DNA of 64,000 nt from Cocleimonas flava (GCF_004339015.1 NZ_SMFQ01000003.1:806001-870000); one strand, 5' to 3'. Numbered from the stretch's first letter, positions 17,474 to 27,649 are shown. Numbers and translations are program-made. Notes: generated by a model not told the origin, from the letters alone.

Positions 17474-18802
17474 CTACGTTTTACGATTAGTGGACAACTT
17501 AGCTTCTAGATGACGACTGTATTTTGACATCAGCGCGCAAAGTATAAAAAATATCATCGCGCCAAATAATAGTGGTTCCTTGTGTAAACCGATCCATGAC
17601 AAATCTCGACTAACGCTACTTAACATCCCTAAAATATCGAATAAACCGATAATTGAGACCAATGTAGTGCCTTTTAAGATGCTAATAAAATTACCTACAA
17701 TATTTGGAATCATATTTTTTAAGGCTTGCGGCATCACAATTAAACCCATGGTTCCCCAGTAACCCAAGCCAATGGTATGTGCCCCTTCATACTGCCCTTT
17801 GGGAATAGTTTGCAGTCCACCACGAACCGTTTCAGCCATATAAGCCGCATTAAATAGGCACACCGCAATGATTACCTGAGCTAGTTTATTCAGCACGAAG
17901 CCTTCGGGTAAAAACAACGGAAACATGGTCGTCGCCATAAACAGCACGGTAATGAGTGGCACCGAGCGAAACACCTCGATAAAAGTGGTACTAAGTACCT
18001 TGATGACAGGTAATTTTGAACGACGACCCAGTGCCAGAATAATTCCGCCAGGTAAAGCGGTGGCAATACCAATCCCTGAAATGACTAAGGTTAGGAATAG
18101 TCCTCCCCATTTAGTCCAGGGTACTTCGCCTAGTACCCAGCTTTGTTGCCATAAAAATGCAATGATAAAAGTAATGATTAGAAGCGCTAAGTTTAGATTC
18201 CGTTGGCTCTTTTCAGATTTCAGTGAACTGCCTAAACGGGTAGCAATAAATGTTGAAATGCTTTGACCCTGAATTACACCGATAATCGCATTCAACATGA
18301 TAACGACGAAAGAAACGATCGCAGCTGAAACCATAAACTGGCTAAAAAAACTACTTTCACCACCAAGGAATATATAATTTGCTAAAAAAGGGTAAAAACT
18401 AATCAAGGTAATGGCTATAAATATTTTGCCTTTAACACGCGGTAACCACAGCGGCAGCATCCAGACGATTAATAGTAAAATACCAACGTTAACTCGCCAC
18501 AGCTCGTCTTTCGGATAACGACCGTAAAAAATATTGTCCATCCACGCAATCACACCTGCCCAACATGCGCCATCAATACTGATATCAAAACACTCACGTC
18601 TACTCTCAGCGATCCAGACAGCATCGGCTATGCCCCAGACCCATAAACCTTTAGTTGTTATGTAAATAATATACAGCGTCACTATGGTGAGAATACTATT
18701 GTAGAAAGAGCTAAATAGATGTTTATGCATCCAGCCAATTACTGATCGTTCAGATAACGGTGCAGGTCTAGCGTGGGTTATTTCTTTTTTTACAAAGGCC
18801 AT
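17474..18802 (-). CDS. aapM: General L-amino acid ABC transporter permease
   Basis: 442 aa, about eight membrane segments. The C-terminal part has the binding-protein-dependent permease EAA loop (GAHTIGLGYWGTMGLIVMPQALKNMIPN) and TFIEVFRSVPLITVLFMA. The long N-terminal half is the AapM-type extension. One base separates it from aapQ. Partner of AapQ in the inner membrane. Confidence 0.95.
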   Translation of the reverse strand: MAFVKKEITHARPAPLSERSVIGWMHKHLFSSFYNSILTIVTLYIIYITTKGLWVWGIADAVWIAESRRECFDISIDGACWAGVIAWMDNIFYGRYPKDELWRVNVGILLLIVWMLPLWLPRVKGKIFIAITLISFYPFLANYIFLGGESSFFSQFMVSAAIVSFVVIMLNAIIGVIQGQSISTFIATRLGSSLKSEKSQRNLNLALLIITFIIAFLWQQSWVLGEVPWTKWGGLFLTLVISGIGIATALPGGIILALGRRSKLPVIKVLSTTFIEVFRSVPLITVLFMATTMFPLFLPEGFVLNKLAQVIIAVCLFNAAYMAETVRGGLQTIPKGQYEGAHTIGLGYWGTMGLIVMPQALKNMIPNIVGNFISILKGTTLVSIIGLFDILGMLSSVSRDLSWIGLHKEPLLFGAMIFFILCALMSKYSRHLEAKLSTNRKT

Positions 18803-18803
18803 C

Positions 18804-20060
18804 TCAACGCTCCACCAGCTGTACTTTCTTATTATAGATATTGAGCAGCCCTGAAATAATCAGACTCACGAACATATAAAACCCCATGGTCATGGCGACG
18901 ATTTCTATGGCATACCCTGCTTGATTTAACGACGTCTGCATAAACAGTGAAACAATATCTGAATAACCAATCGCCACTGCGAGTGATGAGTTTTTAACCG
19001 TACTCAGCCACAAACTAATCATCGGCGGGATAATGGCAGGCATTGCCTGAGGGATTATGATGAGGCGCAAGGCCTTGTTCTGCCGTAAACCTATGGCAAG
19101 AGCAGCATCATTCTGCCCTTTATTAATCGACTGTATGCCGGCTCGAACAATTTCAGCCATGTGTGCAGCACCATAAACAACCAATGCCACTAATAAGGCG
19201 ATAAAAGCGGGCGGGAGACTGGCGCCTCCTACAAAATTAAAACCTTCAATTTTCGGGATATCCCAGCTAAGTGGAGACCCTGTCAGTAAAAAAACGAGAC
19301 CAGGTAAGATTAAAAGTATCGCCAGTGATGGCAACAAAACAGCTACTCTTTTTCCCGTTTTGTCTTGATGTTTATTGGCCCATTTCTTGAGTAAATAGAC
19401 ACAGATAAGTGCAGCCATAAATGCCACACCCGTTATCCAGAATTGCTCTCCTGGTACTGGCCAAGCAGTATATAAGCCTCGGTTATTGAGCAATACCACT
19501 TCTGCACCTGCAGAAAGATCCAAACTATTTTTTATTTGAGGCAGTATGCTAAATACACCTACATACCAGAAAATTAATTGAATCAATAAAGGTGTATTAC
19601 GAAAAATCTCGATGAATGTTAAGGCAACTTTTGAAATCAACCAGTTGTTTGAAAGTCTTAATATACCTATAAAAAACCCTAAGACGGTACACGCAATAAT
19701 CGCCAAAAAAGAGACATACAGCGTATTAAGTATTCCGATTAAAAAGATACGACCATACGTTCCAATCCCCGGCGTATAAGAGATCAGCTTAAAACCAGGG
19801 TCAAATCCTGCCGCTACATTTAAAAAGCCAAAACCAGAGTTCATCCCCCTTAATTCAAGATTGTGTGCAGTATTACTGATCAAATACCAAAAAAAACAAC
19901 CAATAATTACTACTGTCAATAGTTGATAGAAGATGCCGCGAACGCGCTCATCATGGAAAAAGTTAAACTTTTCTTTAGGTTTTATGCGTTGCGATTTGGT
20001 ATTACTATCATTGGCCACAACAATAATTTCTCTTTGGTATTCGTTTATTGAGAAAAACAT
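18804..20060 (-). CDS. aapQ: General L-amino acid ABC transporter permease
   Basis: 418 aa from the ATG at 20060. A GTG at 20016-20018 with AAGAGAAA eight bases upstream is an equally good start (404 aa), since the first residues are not conserved in the family. Hallmarks: NTAHNLELRGMNSGFGFLNVAAGFD near 60-80, TFIEIFRNTPLLIQLIFWYVG and the EAA loop DAALAIGLRQNKALRLIIIPQA. Co-transcribed with aapM. Confidence 0.95.
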   Translation of the reverse strand: MFFSINEYQREIIVVANDSNTKSQRIKPKEKFNFFHDERVRGIFYQLLTVVIIGCFFWYLISNTAHNLELRGMNSGFGFLNVAAGFDPGFKLISYTPGIGTYGRIFLIGILNTLYVSFLAIIACTVLGFFIGILRLSNNWLISKVALTFIEIFRNTPLLIQLIFWYVGVFSILPQIKNSLDLSAGAEVVLLNNRGLYTAWPVPGEQFWITGVAFMAALICVYLLKKWANKHQDKTGKRVAVLLPSLAILLILPGLVFLLTGSPLSWDIPKIEGFNFVGGASLPPAFIALLVALVVYGAAHMAEIVRAGIQSINKGQNDAALAIGLRQNKALRLIIIPQAMPAIIPPMISLWLSTVKNSSLAVAIGYSDIVSLFMQTSLNQAGYAIEIVAMTMGFYMFVSLIISGLLNIYNKKVQLVER

Positions 20061-20079
20061 ACACCGGCATCAATCCCCT

Positions 20080-20102
20080 ACGACCAGTAAACAAATGGTC
20101 GT
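20080..20102 (-). promoter_or_regulatory. Stem-loop between aapJ and aapQ
   Basis: Arms ACGACCA / TGGTCGT (7 bp, perfect), 9-base loop, no T-run. Position after the binding-protein gene suggests message stabilisation or partial termination. Confidence 0.45.
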
Positions 20103-20123
20103 GCGCCAGTGCATGTTGAAACA

Positions 20124-20170
20124 TGATTTATCGCATTCTTTATCGCGTCATTTATCGCGTCATTTATCTC
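20124..20170. repeat. Short tandem repeat at the aapJ end
   Basis: About three and a half units of a 13-bp motif, TTTATCGCGTCA with minor changes, run from the spacer into the aapJ stop codon. Probably slippage; no function evident. Confidence 0.6.
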
Positions 20171-21201
20171 ATAGGAGGTGAATACAGTAATCCGCCATTT
20201 GTCCAAAGTGCGTTGAGTGTACCTGCACGAGTGATTCCTAGAGCCTTTTCACCATTTCCAAGATAGCGCTCATAGTTCTCGCCATAGTTACCAATTTGTT
20301 TAATGATGTTATATGCCCAGTCTTTGTCTAAGCCTATGCCATCATGAAGATTCCCTTCAACACCTAAGAGTCGACGTATTGATGGATTATCTGACTTACG
20401 CATTTCATCAACATTTTGACTGTTGACACCTAGCTCTTCAGCATTAACCATGGCATTCAAAGACCATCTGACAAGATTTGCCCAGTCGCTGTCACCCTGT
20501 CGTACTACAAGTCCAAGAGGTTCTTTAGATAGCGTTTCAGGCAGAATCAAATGATCCTTAGGCTTTGGGAAAGCAGCACTATTTGCAGCTAATGATGATT
20601 TGTCATTCGTGAGTGCGTCACAACCACCCTTTACATAGGTCTCATCTCGAACATTGAAGTCTTCAAAAGTAACCGCACTAATTTTTAGATTATGCTTACG
20701 GCTAAAATCGGCTAAATTAAGTTCAGAAGTGGAACCAGTCTTTACACACACCTTGGCACCTTTTAGTTGAAGCGCACTTGTTATACCGCTGTCCTTTCGA
20801 ACCATAAAACCCTGACCGTCATAAAAATTGGTTTGTAGAAAATCCAAACCTAATTGAGAGTCACGTGACATAGTCATGGTAGCTGATTGTGATAAAAGAT
20901 CTGACTCGCCATTTGCAAGTGCCGTGAATCTCACCTGACTACCGACCGATTGATATTTTACTTTTGACTTGTCACCGAAAATTGCGGCGGCAATTGCCTG
21001 GCAATTAGCAACGTAAAAGCCATCCCAATCACCCTTGGCATCAATGGTATAGAAGCCCGGGGAAGGCTTACCTATCTGACAGCGCAGATGATCGCGTTTT
21101 TTTACTATTTCCAAGGTACTTTCTGCTGAAGCGGTTGTCATACCACCAACTAATATTCCAGTAACTGCGGCAACTGATGTGAAAAATGTAGTGAGTTTCA
21201 T
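20164..21201 (-). CDS. aapJ: General L-amino acid ABC transporter periplasmic binding protein
   Basis: 345 aa. Signal peptide to about TTASA, then STLEIVKKRDHLRCQIG and KGDWDGFYVANCQAIAAAIFG, which with FDFLQTNFYDGQGFMV and the C-terminal NYGENYERYLG are specific to AapJ. Broad-range L-amino acid receptor in the periplasm. The 512-bp spacer upstream (21202-21713) has no gene; it presumably holds the operon promoter, which I cannot pin down. Confidence 0.96.
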   Translation of the reverse strand: MKLTTFFTSVAAVTGILVGGMTTASAESTLEIVKKRDHLRCQIGKPSPGFYTIDAKGDWDGFYVANCQAIAAAIFGDKSKVKYQSVGSQVRFTALANGESDLLSQSATMTMSRDSQLGLDFLQTNFYDGQGFMVRKDSGITSALQLKGAKVCVKTGSTSELNLADFSRKHNLKISAVTFEDFNVRDETYVKGGCDALTNDKSSLAANSAAFPKPKDHLILPETLSKEPLGLVVRQGDSDWANLVRWSLNAMVNAEELGVNSQNVDEMRKSDNPSIRRLLGVEGNLHDGIGLDKDWAYNIIKQIGNYGENYERYLGNGEKALGITRAGTLNALWTNGGLLYSPPMR

Positions 21202-21713
21202 TAATTCATTTCCTGATTTATAGTTAAATACTTATATTGAAATGATGACCGAAATGATAATTTTCATTCAGCAACCAGACCTATTCAATATTCCTTTTAT
21301 ATATTCGAAAAAAGTAAATAGTGTTAAACGATATTAGTGGACTTGTATGACTCTTTGATGAATTTAAAAATAAACTGATACTTATAAAATTTAATTCATT
21401 TTTTGTTTTGTTAATAAATAAGTACGTATATCGAGATAGTGTTCTAATACATAAATCGTAATCGAGTAACTAGCCTCATCAATAACGTTCTCTTGCTCTT
21501 AAAGAATGTAAAATGAAAGGTTACTTCTGTCTAATGCCTTTAATGGTGCCACTCATGCAAAAAACGCATCACTTGGCGTTGAGTGCCTATTAAATCTTGA
21601 TTATTGATGACGTTACGCTAGTGATTTAGAGTAAAGGGCAGAATCTCGAACTTGATTTGAAAAGCCTGACCGACAGTCAGCATGTTTTGAGAGTGTTGTT
21701 AGTATCAAGAGTG

Positions 21714-22628
21714 TTAGAATCGGGAGTCTTTGTGCAGTAACATCTGCCATATTTTTTCTGCCTGGGGTGGGATGATATTAGCGTTTCTATAAATTTTTAT
21801 AACCAGTTTGATTTCGTCGTTTTCATCACCTGCACGAACTAACAATCCTTTGTCTAAATCATTAATTGCAATTGATAATGGGACCCATGCTACGCCATAT
21901 CCTTCACGAGCCATCGCACACAATGAAGCTGCAATAGTCGATTGATAAACAGATAAGAACTTGAGATTACGGTAGCGACTATCAAGATGATGCTTTACCG
22001 GCAAAAGAGATGAAGTGTATTGAGTCTGAAGATAAGGGATAACCTTTTGAGGGTTTGATGGCAACCACCACCTCGGTTCTCCGTTACTATCTGGGCTTAC
22101 CACCGGTACCAACACTTCAACGCCTAATTGTAATGATGAATACTTTTTCATGTCATTCAGCAGTAATTCTGTTGGATCTTCATAGCAAATAAAAAAGTCT
22201 GCCTCCCCTTCATCCAACGCACCTAAGTAATCTTCTACATTCGCAAAATCCGTTCTTACACTGAATAATTCTGATTCGATATTTTCCTGAATGCTCTTTA
22301 ACCAGGAAGGTATAAAGTATTGAGCCAGCGTACTTAAGGTAGCAAAACGAATTTTTTCTTCTTTCTCTCTCTTTTTTACCTGAATATCATTTCTTGAGAG
22401 ATATGCCAGACGCACTATCTCTTGCGCAACTGGCTTAAAAAGTTCGCCAGCTTCAGTTAAATACACAGGTTGTCTACTACGGTCTATCAGTGTGGCGCCT
22501 ACCCAGGTTTCGAGTGAGAGAATACGTCGGCTAAATGCAGGCTGAGAGACAAACCTCTGCTCAGAAGCTATGCGAAAATTTCCACAATTAGAAAGGGTAA
22601 GAAAATCTTCTATCCAGTTAAGATTCAT
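21714..22628 (-). CDS. LysR-family transcriptional regulator (HypT/YjiE-like)
   Basis: 304 aa. N-terminal DNA-binding part LNWIEDFLTLSNCGNFRIAS, VSQPAFSRRILSLETWVGA, LIDRSRQPVYLTEAG resembles the HypT/QseD branch of LysR proteins; the effector domain follows from about 92. It lies between aapJ and fhs, all on the minus strand, and separate from both by more than 160 bp. Target unknown. Confidence 0.9.
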   Translation of the reverse strand: MNLNWIEDFLTLSNCGNFRIASEQRFVSQPAFSRRILSLETWVGATLIDRSRQPVYLTEAGELFKPVAQEIVRLAYLSRNDIQVKKREKEEKIRFATLSTLAQYFIPSWLKSIQENIESELFSVRTDFANVEDYLGALDEGEADFFICYEDPTELLLNDMKKYSSLQLGVEVLVPVVSPDSNGEPRWWLPSNPQKVIPYLQTQYTSSLLPVKHHLDSRYRNLKFLSVYQSTIAASLCAMAREGYGVAWVPLSIAINDLDKGLLVRAGDENDEIKLVIKIYRNANIIPPQAEKIWQMLLHKDSRF

Positions 22629-22747
22629 TATAATTATTACTTCTTACCTTAAAGCACTAAACCATAACAGGTTGAGACTCAACTTAGTGTAATAATAAAT
22701 AATTAGGAGAATGATTTAGAAATTGTGTGGGCTCAGGTAATGGAAAA

Positions 22748-22776
22748 CACGACCCTAAAATCTATTTAAGGTCGTG
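22748..22776 (-). terminator. Terminator after fhs
   Basis: 12-bp arms CACGACCTTAAA / TTTAGGGTCGTG with one mismatch, followed on the minus strand by TTTTCC. Located 14 bp past the fhs stop. Confidence 0.65.
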
Positions 22777-22789
22777 CTTAGTATCGTTT

Positions 22790-24475
22790 TTAGAATAGAC
22801 CTTCAATTTCTCCGTCTTCTCTAACGTAAATACTTTCTGCTGCAGGTTTTCTTGGTAAACCTGGCATTGTCATGATATCACCACAGACAACCACGACGAA
22901 ACCCGCGCCAGCCGATAATCGCACTTCACGTATCGGTACAACATGCCCACTTGGGGCGCCTTTCAATAATGGATCGGTACTGAATGACAACGGTGTTTTT
23001 GCGATACAAATGGGTAAATCGCCGTGTTTCGCTTCCAATGCTTCGAACTGGTTACGCACTTTTTTATCGGCGATGATGTCCTCTGCTCCGTAAAGTTCTT
23101 GAGCGATAGTGCGTGTTTTACCCCAAAGTGATAGTTGTGCGTTATACAAAAACTCGAAATTAGCTGGCTCATTATCGATCATATCGACCACCGCCTGACT
23201 CAATGCCTCAGCACCTTCGCCACCGCGTGCCCAGTGATCTGATTCCACCGCGCTGATGCCTGCTTGCTCGCATAAACCCAAGAGTAAGTCTCGTTCCGCT
23301 TGTGTATCCGCACTAAAGCTATTTAACGCAACCATCACAGGAACACCAAATTTGCGCGTATTGCTAACATGTCGTTTAAGATTGACAAAACCATCTTCGA
23401 GCGCTTTGAGATTTTCCTCACCAAGCTTATCTTGCTCTGCACCACCATGAATTTTCAAAGCACGAATGGTTGCGACGATAACGGCGGCATCTGGCTTCAA
23501 ACCTGATTTACGCATTTTAATGTCGAAGAATTTCTCTGCGCCCAAATCTGCCCCGAAACCGGCTTCAGTAATCACATAATCTGCGTGTTTAAGCGCTGTT
23601 TTAGTCGCGATTACTGAGTTACAACCGTGTGCGATATTGGCGAATGGCCCGCCGTGGATAAAGCACGGTGTGCCTTCCATGGTCTGAACCAGATTCGGTT
23701 GAATCGCATCTTTTAATAAGGCTGTCATTGCCCCGACTGCTTTGATATCTCGCGCATAAATGTCTTTACCATCACGCGTTGTACCGACAATGATATTGCC
23801 CAGTCGTTCTTGTAAATCTTTGAGGTCATTCGCCAGACAGAAAATCGCCATTACTTCCGAGGCAACCGTAATATCGAAATGATCAGTACGTGGGTAGCCA
23901 TTAAACACCCCACCTAAACCAACGGTTAGCTGACGCAGTGAACGGTCGTTCATATCCATCACTCTGCCCCAGGTGACTTTTCGACAATCTAATTCGAGTT
24001 CATTGCCCCAGTAAATATGATTATCAATCATCGCTGATAATAAATTATGTGCCGCGCCAATCGCATGGAAGTCGCCATTAAAATGCAGATTGATTTCTTC
24101 CATCGGCACGACTTGAGAATAACCACCACCTGCTGCGCCACCTTTCATGCCGAAACATGGCCCTAGAGAAGGCTCACGTAGACAGATTGCGACCTTTTTT
24201 CCTATACGACTCAAACCATCGCCCATGCCTACTGAGGTTGTTGTCTTACCTTCGCCGGCTGCGGTCGGCGTGATACCTGCCACAAGAATCAGTTTTCCAT
24301 TAGGGCGATCAGATTGGGCTTCGACGTATTCGCGGCTGATTTTTGCGCGATGCTTACCGTAATTTAAAATGTGATCACTGGGAATTTCAAGCTTATCAGC
24401 GATATCCTGAATCGGTTGCATGGTTGCATTACGAGCAATTTCTATGTCTGATAAGGGTTGTGTATTTTTTGACAT
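22790..24475 (-). CDS. fhs: Formate--tetrahydrofolate ligase
   Basis: 561 aa from the ATG at 24473-24475 ([10 protein letters not shown]). AAGGTGG lies about ten bases upstream; a GTG at 24490 falls inside that ribosome site and is unlikely. Makes 10-formyl-THF from formate, ATP and THF. P-loop [20 protein letters not shown], then [57 protein letters not shown], and the C-terminal [16 protein letters not shown] 27-codon piece of a second copy lies at 15584. Confidence 0.97.
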   Translation of the reverse strand: MSKNTQPLSDIEIARNATMQPIQDIADKLEIPSDHILNYGKHRAKISREYVEAQSDRPNGKLILVAGITPTAAGEGKTTTSVGMGDGLSRIGKKVAICLREPSLGPCFGMKGGAAGGGYSQVVPMEEINLHFNGDFHAIGAAHNLLSAMIDNHIYWGNELELDCRKVTWGRVMDMNDRSLRQLTVGLGGVFNGYPRTDHFDITVASEVMAIFCLANDLKDLQERLGNIIVGTTRDGKDIYARDIKAVGAMTALLKDAIQPNLVQTMEGTPCFIHGGPFANIAHGCNSVIATKTALKHADYVITEAGFGADLGAEKFFDIKMRKSGLKPDAAVIVATIRALKIHGGAEQDKLGEENLKALEDGFVNLKRHVSNTRKFGVPVMVALNSFSADTQAERDLLLGLCEQAGISAVESDHWARGGEGAEALSQAVVDMIDNEPANFEFLYNAQLSLWGKTRTIAQELYGAEDIIADKKVRNQFEALEAKHGDLPICIAKTPLSFSTDPLLKGAPSGHVVPIREVRLSAGAGFVVVVCGDIMTMPGLPRKPAAESIYVREDGEIEGLF

Positions 24476-24675
24476 GTTAACGGTATCCACCTTGTTAATT
24501 TTTTAGCTTTTGATTTATTAATATTTTCGAGTAAAACCAGTTATTTTCTTAATTTATACATTGATCAACAGGACTCAAATTTCTTATGTACGAATAATAA
24601 CTATGAATCAACAATAACCTTTGAAATGGATTTTCAATGCACAGAATGCGCCATGGAAAGTCTTTAAAACGTCAA

Positions 24676-25776
24676 TTAAGAATGCTTTCTTAACCAATCC
24701 GCGATAGCGGGGAAAATAGCTTTAACAGATTTAGGGCTGACAAAAATACCGATGTGTCCGCCGTTAACAGACATCTCTTGATATTGATTAGCGGGGATTA
24801 AGTTTTCCAGTGCTTTGGATGAAGCAGGTGGTACCAGGTGATCCTGATCTGCATAGATATTCAGAACAGGAATGTTTAACGTAGAAAGATCAATTTGGCA
24901 CCCCCCTACTTTGAGCGTGTTTTTTATTAATCGGTTTTGTTGATAACACCCCTGCACAAACTCTCGAAAGGCTTCTCCGGCTTGGTCTGGGCTATCGAAT
25001 ATCCAGCGTTCCATCAAAATAAAATTTGCGATACGTTCTTTGGTTTTCTCGTCAAGCTGTGCTGTCGATTCAACCAGATTCAAATATTTCTTCAGCTGTA
25101 GATAATACGGGCGCAATGAAAGAAAGGTACTACTGAGCATATCACCCGGGATATTTCCCATGGTTTTGACCATTAGATCGATATCGACATGTCTCACAAG
25201 ATTACTCAAGGTATCCGGCTCGGTATGAAAATCAACGGGGGTCACCAATGTCACCAAGCTCTTAACACGCTGAGGATGCAAACTGCTGTAACACAAGCCA
25301 AGCACCCCGCCCTGACAGATCCCCATCAGGCTTACTTGTTTAATATTAGTTGTGTCACAGATGAGATCGACACAGGCATCGATCTGAGTATTGATGTAGT
25401 AATCCAGATCCAAGTGTTTATCAGAAGCATCGGGATACCCCCAATCAATGAGATAAACGTCGAGTCCAGATTTGAGCATTTGTGCAATCGCAGAATGGCC
25501 TTGTTGCAAATCTAATATGCTGGGACGATTAACCAATGCATAAACGATTAAAACCGGTGTTTGTACTTGATCAGTTTGTGCTGTGTCTGCTTCCGTTTTT
25601 TGTATGTGTTGGTCAGGCACATAGTGATACAGTTTTAATTTATCGTGTTCCAGCACAAGTTCACGTTCTGAATACTGTTCTTGCAGAAGGCCATCGTGTT
25701 GCTTTAAGCCTTGCAGCAGCTGGCCGAACTTTTCGCCATAGTCCTTTAATTCATCGAATGACTTTTGATTATTCAT
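24676..25776 (-). CDS. phaC: Class III polyhydroxyalkanoate synthase catalytic subunit
   Basis: 366 aa, near the usual ~355 of class III PhaC. Polymerises (R)-3-hydroxyacyl-CoA. Lipase-like box GICQGG (catalytic Cys), TLVTPVDFHTEPDTLS, catalytic Asp in NIYADQDHLVPPASS and His in NGGHIGIF near the C-terminus. Begins 4 bp after phaE, its obligate partner. Odd feature: bases 24899-24925 match the dispersed repeat on the opposite strand and encode KNTLKVGGC in frame, at a site where family members have a similar GELELGGRR-type segment, so the protein is not lengthened. Confidence 0.95.
   Translation of the reverse strand: MNNQKSFDELKDYGEKFGQLLQGLKQHDGLLQEQYSERELVLEHDKLKLYHYVPDQHIQKTEADTAQTDQVQTPVLIVYALVNRPSILDLQQGHSAIAQMLKSGLDVYLIDWGYPDASDKHLDLDYYINTQIDACVDLICDTTNIKQVSLMGICQGGVLGLCYSSLHPQRVKSLVTLVTPVDFHTEPDTLSNLVRHVDIDLMVKTMGNIPGDMLSSTFLSLRPYYLQLKKYLNLVESTAQLDEKTKERIANFILMERWIFDSPDQAGEAFREFVQGCYQQNRLIKNTLKVGGCQIDLSTLNIPVLNIYADQDHLVPPASSKALENLIPANQYQEMSVNGGHIGIFVSPKSVKAIFPAIADWLRKHS
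24899..24925 (+). repeat. Dispersed C-run/TACTT/T-run repeat, copy 6, inside phaC
   Basis: CACCCCCCTACTTTGAGCG then TGTTTTTT, lying antisense inside the class III phaC frame. The only copy in a coding region. C-run, TACTTTGAG and T-run are all intact. Confidence 0.8.
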
Positions 25777-25780
25777 TCAG

Positions 25781-26815
25781 TTATTGATGAGGGTTGTTAG
25801 CCGAAGATGACGATGACACAGGTGATGACGGCACAGTATCTTGCATAAACTCAGCGAAAGTTTTATCTGATTTATCGATGACGAGTAACCAGCTATTAAT
25901 CACTTTGGCATAGATGAGGGAATAACTTTCTGTAGCAATCATATCCAAATACTGAGTATCGAAATACTCCAACCAAAGTGACAAGATCTGTTTTGCCGTT
26001 AACGCTTGCTGGGTATTTTTCTGCAACGCTTCAACAGTTAGTTTGGCGACATTGATCATTAGCTTAAAGAATAGCTGCTGGAGTTCTTGCAGAGCAACTA
26101 AATACGCTTCCAATGCAGCCGAAAATTCTGGATTTTTTGCGGTATCTCCGACGTAATCAGCCAACGCTTTTAAAGACTGATTTTGTGATGTGAAAAAAGT
26201 GGCTTGTTGCTGCCAGTTAGCCATCGGCAGTTGCCAGAGCTGATGCATTGCGGAAAAATTGGCCTGCTTCGATTCTTGCTGAGTATATTGATTCGTTTTG
26301 GCTTTACTCTCTTCTGAAACGGAATCAGAGGCGTTAACTAAAGAACTATCCAAAGAACCATCTAAAGAACTATCTAAAGAACTATCTAAAGAACTATCTA
26401 AAGTGCTCTCGGAGTTGCCATCAATATTATTTTTTGTAGAAGTATCCACAGCTGTAGCGAAATCAGTAGCACTAACAGAAGCTTTATCAGTAAATTCTTT
26501 CAGGTAGTTAACCATCAGAATATCTGCGGTTTCACCTTTTGGGTTCTTGTGTAAAGTTTCGCTAAAGTTAATAAAAAATCGACTGGAGGAGTAAACTTTA
26601 TTATACAACGCATCGATATCACCCGAGCTCACTTCGGCATGATCCTGCCAACATTTATCGACAGTGTTTAACCATTGATTAAATAATGAATGTTGCGGTG
26701 ACGGAGTAATATCGTCACCATTAGTAGCAGAAGGTGTAAAACTTGAGCCTACATTATCCCAAAACCTTTTTTGTAGCTTATTCCATTCGTCGTTAAATGA
26801 GGTATTTTCCACCAT
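25781..26815 (-). CDS. phaE: Class III PHA synthase subunit PhaE
   Basis: 344 aa. The N-terminus (FNDEWNKLQKRFWDNVG) and C-terminal half (FSAMHQLWQLPMANWQQQA; LIYAKVINSWLLVIDKSDKTF) show the PhaE pattern; no catalytic residues are expected. A low-complexity segment near 140-165 repeats SSLDSSLDS and reflects a 15-bp tandem repeat in the DNA. Forms a heteromer with PhaC at the granule surface. Divergent from phaR across a 191-bp spacer. Confidence 0.9.
   Translation of the reverse strand: MVENTSFNDEWNKLQKRFWDNVGSSFTPSATNGDDITPSPQHSLFNQWLNTVDKCWQDHAEVSSGDIDALYNKVYSSSRFFINFSETLHKNPKGETADILMVNYLKEFTDKASVSATDFATAVDTSTKNNIDGNSESTLDSSLDSSLDSSLDGSLDSSLVNASDSVSEESKAKTNQYTQQESKQANFSAMHQLWQLPMANWQQQATFFTSQNQSLKALADYVGDTAKNPEFSAALEAYLVALQELQQLFFKLMINVAKLTVEALQKNTQQALTAKQILSLWLEYFDTQYLDMIATESYSLIYAKVINSWLLVIDKSDKTFAEFMQDTVPSSPVSSSSSANNPHQ
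26335..26405. repeat. 15-bp tandem repeat within phaE
   Basis: About four to five near-identical units of AAAGAACTATCT plus three bases. Unit length is a multiple of three, so changes in copy number would keep the phaE frame and only alter the SLDSS linker. Confidence 0.8.
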
Positions 26816-26920
26816 GGTGTTAATATTTCTATAAAGATATGAGGATGAGAATCAGGTGATAATGTATAGTTAAGAACTTTGTGATTTTGATATTGTAATA
26901 GAACAAAACTATGAAGAATA

Positions 26921-26942
26921 GCAGTCTCTGATAATAGACTGC
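26921..26942. promoter_or_regulatory. Inverted repeat in the phaE-phaR divergent spacer
   Basis: Arms GCAGTCT / AGACTGC (7 bp perfect), 8-bp spacer. The GCAG/CTGC ends resemble the CTGC-N-GCAG type sites reported for PhaR proteins, though inverted in order. Candidate site for autoregulation. Confidence 0.4.
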
Positions 26943-27006
26943 ATTTTATACCACTTAGAAGCTTTCTAAGTGACAGTTATTTTAAATTAGGTAAAGAGAT
27001 TGAAGT

Positions 27007-27486
27007 ATGGAATCTGACGTTAGAATTATAAAAAAATATCCCAATAGAAGACTTTATGACACCGAAGACAGTTGTTACATCAAGTTACTAGAAATTAAAG
27101 ATATGATTGAACGCGGTATTCCGATCAAAGTCATCGACAGTAATACCGAGGAAGAAATTACACGTAGCATTCTATTGCAGATAATTCTCGAACAAGAATC
27201 TAATAAAGAACCGTTATTTTCTACCGATAACCTAATCAACTTTATCCGGTATAACGGTGAAACCTCTCGAGAAGGGTTTATGCATTTCATGGATAAAAAC
27301 CTGAACTTCTTTCAAGAGCAACAAAACACCATGAAAGAACGCTTTAAAGAATTTGCAGATTATAATCCGATGGATTTCTGGACCACCAGTACTAAAAAGA
27401 ATATGGATATCTGGAAAAAGATGCAGGAGAACTTTATGACTCCTGGTAGTGAAACGAGTCCAGATAGCGATAAAAAAGAAAAATAA
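27007..27486 (+). CDS. phaR: PHA synthesis repressor PhaR
   Basis: 159 aa. The N-terminal PHB/PHA accumulation regulator DNA-binding domain is unmistakable: RIIKKYPNRRLYDTEDSCYI, then LLEIKDMIERGIPIKVIDS and TRSILLQIILEQE. A PHB_acc-type domain (FMDKNLNFFQEQQNTM) follows and the C-terminus is short and charged. PhaR proteins bind TGC-rich sites near phasin and own promoters and also bind PHA, releasing DNA when polymer appears. Candidate operators are seen at three PHA promoters here. Confidence 0.93.
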   Translation: MESDVRIIKKYPNRRLYDTEDSCYIKLLEIKDMIERGIPIKVIDSNTEEEITRSILLQIILEQESNKEPLFSTDNLINFIRYNGETSREGFMHFMDKNLNFFQEQQNTMKERFKEFADYNPMDFWTTSTKKNMDIWKKMQENFMTPGSETSPDSDKKEK

Positions 27487-27571
27487 AACGACAAATTCTA
27501 GTAACAAAAATAACTGTAATCGTAGCACCATTCTACATCGACGATTCCTTGCGGAATCCATGATGGACTTT

Positions 27572-27612
27572 AGTGAACTTACCGTTTCGATGCTTGAAAC
27601 GGATAATTCACT
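27572..27612 (+). promoter_or_regulatory. Stem-loop 1 in the phaR-phaP spacer
   Basis: AGTGAA ... CCGTTTC, loop GATGCTT, GAAACGG ... TTCACT. A 7-bp inner and 6-bp outer stem are separated by a 4x4 internal loop. No T-run. Possibly part of a 3' UTR or a small RNA. Confidence 0.5.
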
Positions 27613-27614
27613 CA

Positions 27615-27649
27615 TTTGACTTATCATTCTTGATTTTTGATAAGTCAAA
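27615..27649 (+). promoter_or_regulatory. Stem-loop 2 in the phaR-phaP spacer
   Basis: 12-bp perfect arms TTTGACTTATCA / TGATAAGTCAAA with an 11-base loop, directly after stem-loop 1 and 6 bp before repeat copy 7. No T-run follows directly. Confidence 0.6.
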
